This document shows positions 61,588-64,000 of a stretch of DNA of 64,000 bases, in pieces (positions within the stretch are counted from its first letter, which is position 1; each line of letters begins with the position of its first letter). The stretch lies in assembly GCF_900112455.1 (NCBI RefSeq), contig NZ_FOLT01000002.1:62001-126000 (forward strand), read 5' to 3'. The translations under genes were made by a program, and so were the position numbers. A model generated the notes under the pieces. It was not told where the DNA came from. It worked only from the letters and a program-made list of their open reading frames with translations, and did not search any database. Source of the stretch: Alkalibacterium subtropicum. Lineage in GTDB: Bacteria > Bacillota > Bacilli > Lactobacillales > Carnobacteriaceae_A.

Positions 61588-62247
61588 TTAAACTTCCATT
61601 TTTCTTAACTCTTTATCCACGTAAAGTTTTGCTCCGGTCGCTTCCTGCACCTCTTCGACTGTGAATTCGGGATTGATTTCAGTCAATACCAGTCCTTCAG
61701 TCGTGACTTTGATCACACCCATTTCAGTGATGATACGGTCCACTGCACCCTGAGCCGTTAATGGCAGGTTACATTCCTCCAAGATTTTGTGATTACCTTT
61801 AGCTGTATGTGCCATGGCGACGATCACTTTTTTGGCCCCGTTCAGAAGATCCATCGCTCCCCCCATGCCGGGAACCAGTTTCCCGGGAATCATGTAGTTG
61901 GCAATGTTCCCTTTTTCATCCACCTGCAGGGCACCTAAGACTGTCAGATCCACGTGTCCGCCGCGGATGATCCCAAATGAGGTCGAGGAGTCAAAGAATG
62001 CGCCACCCGGTTTGATGGATACGGGTATCCCGCCTGCATTGACGATGTTCGGATCCAGGTTTTCTTCTGTCGGCGTCGGGCCAAGTCCCACAAAACCGTT
62101 TTCAGATTGAAACATGACTTCGATATTATCCGGCACGTAGTTGGCTACCTTGGTCGGCAGACCAATACCCAGGTTGACGACCTGACCATGTTCCAGTTCT
62201 TTTGCGACACGTTTAGCAATAAATTCCTGCATTTCCAGTTTATCCAT
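61588..62247 (-). CDS. scoB: 3-oxoacid (acetoacetate) CoA-transferase subunit B
   Basis: Beta subunit of a class I CoA-transferase that activates acetoacetate to acetoacetyl-CoA using succinyl-CoA or acetyl-CoA. About 219 residues. The catalytic Glu lies in [13 protein letters not shown], after the [14 protein letters not shown] start; [28 protein letters not shown] and [19 protein letters not shown] follow. The ATG at 62247 is taken because GGAGGTG lies 6 bases before it. It overlaps the subunit A gene by 8 bp, so the subunits should be made in equal amounts. Confidence 0.94.
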   Translation of the reverse strand: MDKLEMQEFIAKRVAKELEHGQVVNLGIGLPTKVANYVPDNIEVMFQSENGFVGLGPTPTEENLDPNIVNAGGIPVSIKPGGAFFDSSTSFGIIRGGHVDLTVLGALQVDEKGNIANYMIPGKLVPGMGGAMDLLNGAKKVIVAMAHTAKGNHKILEECNLPLTAQGAVDRIITEMGVIKVTTEGLVLTEINPEFTVEEVQEATGAKLYVDKELRKMEV

Positions 62248-62902
62248 TGATTGCACCTCCATCTACAACATGATTGACGAAGACGCCGGGGGTGTGTACG
62301 AAGTTTGGATCGATGTCGCCGTTTTCGACCACTTCATCAGCTTCAACGATCGTTACATCCGCAGCCGCAGTCATCACGTTATTAAAGTTGTTTGTGGATC
62401 CTTTATACACCAGATTACCATTACGATCCGCTTTAGCGGCATGAATGAGTGCAAAATCTGCTTTCAAAGGTTTTTCCAGCAGGTAATCTTCGCCGTCGAC
62501 CGTGACTCTTTGTTTGCCGTCTTCGACAAGCGTACCTAAGCCCGTCTTAGTGAGGATCCCCCCTAAACCGTATCCGCCGGCACGAATGCGTTCAACCAGA
62601 GTCCCTTGAGGAACGAGTTCGACATCGGTTTCGCCTTCGTTCATCTGACGTCCCGTTTCCTTATTTGTGCCGATATGTGACGCATACAGTTTCTTGACCA
62701 GCTTTTTAGCGATCAGCTTTCCTGAGCCAGTGGTGATCAGCCCTGTGTCTGTGCTGATCAGCGTGATATCTTTGACACCTTTTTCTATAAGAGCATCGAT
62801 CAGCTTCTCCGGTGCCCCGTTGGCCATGAAGCCGCCGATCATCAGTGTATCGCCGTCTCTGATGTCCTTGATCGCTTCATTTATTCCTATTACTTTATCC
62901 AT
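62240..62902 (-). CDS. scoA: 3-oxoacid (acetoacetate) CoA-transferase subunit A
   Basis: Alpha subunit of 220 residues. It starts [38 protein letters not shown], where GGF-x-x-x-GxPE is the CoA-binding signature; [30 protein letters not shown] and [26 protein letters not shown] follow. The CoA/acetoacetate chemistry is done with the Glu in subunit B. It lies 10 bp downstream of the thiolase gene. Operon position supports acetoacetate rather than acetate/butyrate as main substrate, although such enzymes are often broad. Confidence 0.94.
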   Translation of the reverse strand: MDKVIGINEAIKDIRDGDTLMIGGFMANGAPEKLIDALIEKGVKDITLISTDTGLITTGSGKLIAKKLVKKLYASHIGTNKETGRQMNEGETDVELVPQGTLVERIRAGGYGLGGILTKTGLGTLVEDGKQRVTVDGEDYLLEKPLKADFALIHAAKADRNGNLVYKGSTNNFNNVMTAAADVTIVEADEVVENGDIDPNFVHTPGVFVNHVVDGGAING

Positions 62903-62912
62903 TCTAATCCTC

Positions 62913-64000
62913 CTATCGTTCTACTGTGACCGCAATACCCATTCCGCCGCCGATACACAGAGTTGCCAGGCCTTTTTTAGAATCCCGTTTAAGCATTTCA
63001 TGAATCAGGGTGACCAGGATACGTGCGCCGCTTGCGCCGATCGGATGACCCAAGGCGATTGCTCCACCGTTGACATTGACGATGTCTGTGTTCAGGTCCA
63101 AGTCTTTCACAACACTTAATGACTGGGCTGCAAAGGCTTCGTTTGCTTCGATCAAGTCCAGGTCTTCCACAGACAGCCCAGCTTTTTTCAATACTTTCTG
63201 AGTAGCCGGGATCGGGCCACAGCCCATGATCGTCGGGCTGACGCCAGCACTAGCATAAGCTGTTAAAGTGACGAGAGGTGTCATGCCTAACTCTTCCGCT
63301 TTCTCCTTGCTCATCAGGATCAGTGCCGCAGCACCATCATTGATGCCTGAAGCGTTCCCTGCAGTGACTGATCCGTCTTTCTTGAAGGCCGGACGCATGC
63401 TTTGCAGTTTTTCAAATGTGGTACCGAATCGTGGGTACTCGTCTGTATCAACGACCACCGGCTCACCACGACGCTGAGGGACTTCGACTGGAATGATCTC
63501 TTCTTTGAATTTTCCGGCTTTGATCGCTTCTTCCGCTCTTTGCTGACTCGTCGCAGCGAATTTGTCCTGTTCTTCTCGTGTGAAACCGTACTTGTCGTTG
63601 ATGTTTTCAGCAGTGATACCCATATGATAATCATTGAAGGCATCCATCAATCCGTCTTTAAGCATCGTGTCAACGACTTTCATGTCACCCATACGCTTGC
63701 CCCATCTTGCGTCTTCGATGACGTGTGCGGCATTGCTCATGCTTTCCGTTCCGCCGGCAATAATAACGTCAGCATCGCCGACCATGATTGCCTGGGCTGC
63801 CAGAGCTACTGATTTAAGACCTGATCCACAGAGTTTGTTTAACGCAAAGGATGGCACTTCCTTAGGGATACCGGAATAGATAGCAACTTGCCGGGCGACG
63901 TTTTGTCCCAGACCGGCACTCAGAATATTTCCGAAAATCAGCTCATCCACATCACCAGGATTCAGTTTTGCTCTCTCCATGGCCCCTTTGACAACTGCCA
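62913..64000 (-). CDS. Acetyl-CoA acetyltransferase (thiolase), 5' end outside window
   Basis: Cleaves acetoacetyl-CoA to two acetyl-CoA, or the reverse. The frame is open to the window edge: about 35-40 N-terminal residues, expected to start MKEVVIVSA-like, are missing. The ATG at 63980 is internal ([19 protein letters not shown]). Visible motifs are the nucleophilic Cys in [31 protein letters not shown] with catalytic His, and the terminal second Cys in [14 protein letters not shown]. First visible gene of the 3-hydroxybutyrate operon. The enzyme set would take 3-hydroxybutyrate to acetyl-CoA. Confidence 0.95.
   Translation of the reverse strand, partial: AVVKGAMERAKLNPGDVDELIFGNILSAGLGQNVARQVAIYSGIPKEVPSFALNKLCGSGLKSVALAAQAIMVGDADVIIAGGTESMSNAAHVIEDARWGKRMGDMKVVDTMLKDGLMDAFNDYHMGITAENINDKYGFTREEQDKFAATSQQRAEEAIKAGKFKEEIIPVEVPQRRGEPVVVDTDEYPRFGTTFEKLQSMRPAFKKDGSVTAGNASGINDGAAALILMSKEKAEELGMTPLVTLTAYASAGVSPTIMGCGPIPATQKVLKKAGLSVEDLDLIEANEAFAAQSLSVVKDLDLNTDIVNVNGGAIALGHPIGASGARILVTLIHEMLKRDSKKGLATLCIGGGMGIAVTVER

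Overview
The window looks like a chromosomal segment of a low-to-moderate GC Gram-positive bacterium of the class Bacilli. The best guess is a Lactobacillales member of the Carnobacteriaceae type (Alkalibacterium, Marinilactibacillus or Trichococcus-like). This rests on strong AGGAGG ribosome sites, GTG and TTG starts, acidic proteins, a uronate/glycoside gene set, class II ribonucleotide reductase, and YvrJ and DUF4430 proteins. The genus is an inference from protein character, not a database match.

Layout. (1) 1-13.6 kb, minus strand: a glucuronide utilisation locus. An operon of HAD hydrolase, GH2 beta-glucuronidase-like enzyme, uxaC, uxuA and uxuB is followed upstream by a GH3 beta-N-acetylhexosaminidase-like enzyme and two near-identical sugar:cation symporter genes, each with its own GntR regulator. 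One palindromic operator (TATACTAGTATACTAG core) recurs upstream of three transcription units. (2) 14.2-19.3 kb, minus: an AraC regulator followed by three Gfo/Idh/MocA oxidoreductases and a TIM-barrel sugar isomerase/epimerase, with no transporter. (3) 19.5-37.2 kb: housekeeping genes, including a DUF2207 membrane protein, thioesterases, glpK-glpD, pta, ung, Nudix, a sirtuin without zinc cysteines, pdxK, a short yvrJ gene and uvrC. (4) 37.4-42.4 kb, plus: an aldo/keto reductase, then a B12-dependent ribonucleotide reductase gene (nrdJ) split by two ORF-less group I introns, then an ECF transporter S component and a DUF4430 protein that probably supply cobalamin. (5) 43-46.2 kb, minus: an alpha/beta hydrolase, an AAC(3)-like acetyltransferase and a secreted 3D-domain protein. 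(6) 46.5-51.4 kb, plus: ppx, ppk and a LacI regulator. (7) 51.4-55.8 kb: a manganese-type ABC transporter (mntABCD) facing a divergent DtxR/MntR regulator, with matching operators. (8) 56-59 kb, plus: type I pullulanase and a LysR regulator. (9) 59.3-64 kb, minus: a 3-hydroxybutyrate/acetoacetate utilisation operon (thiolase, CoA-transferase A and B, 3-hydroxybutyrate dehydrogenase, GntP permease), cut by the window end.

The two most striking non-coding signals are the pair of group I introns in nrdJ, whose splice sites can be fixed by P1 pairing and reading frame, and a set of five intergenic tandem-repeat arrays. The arrays differ in sequence from locus to locus but share a 51-52 bp period and an internal inverted repeat. 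They lie between the same-strand or convergent transcription units that flank them. I do not recognise this repeat family. No tRNA, rRNA, CRISPR, insertion sequence or prophage was seen.
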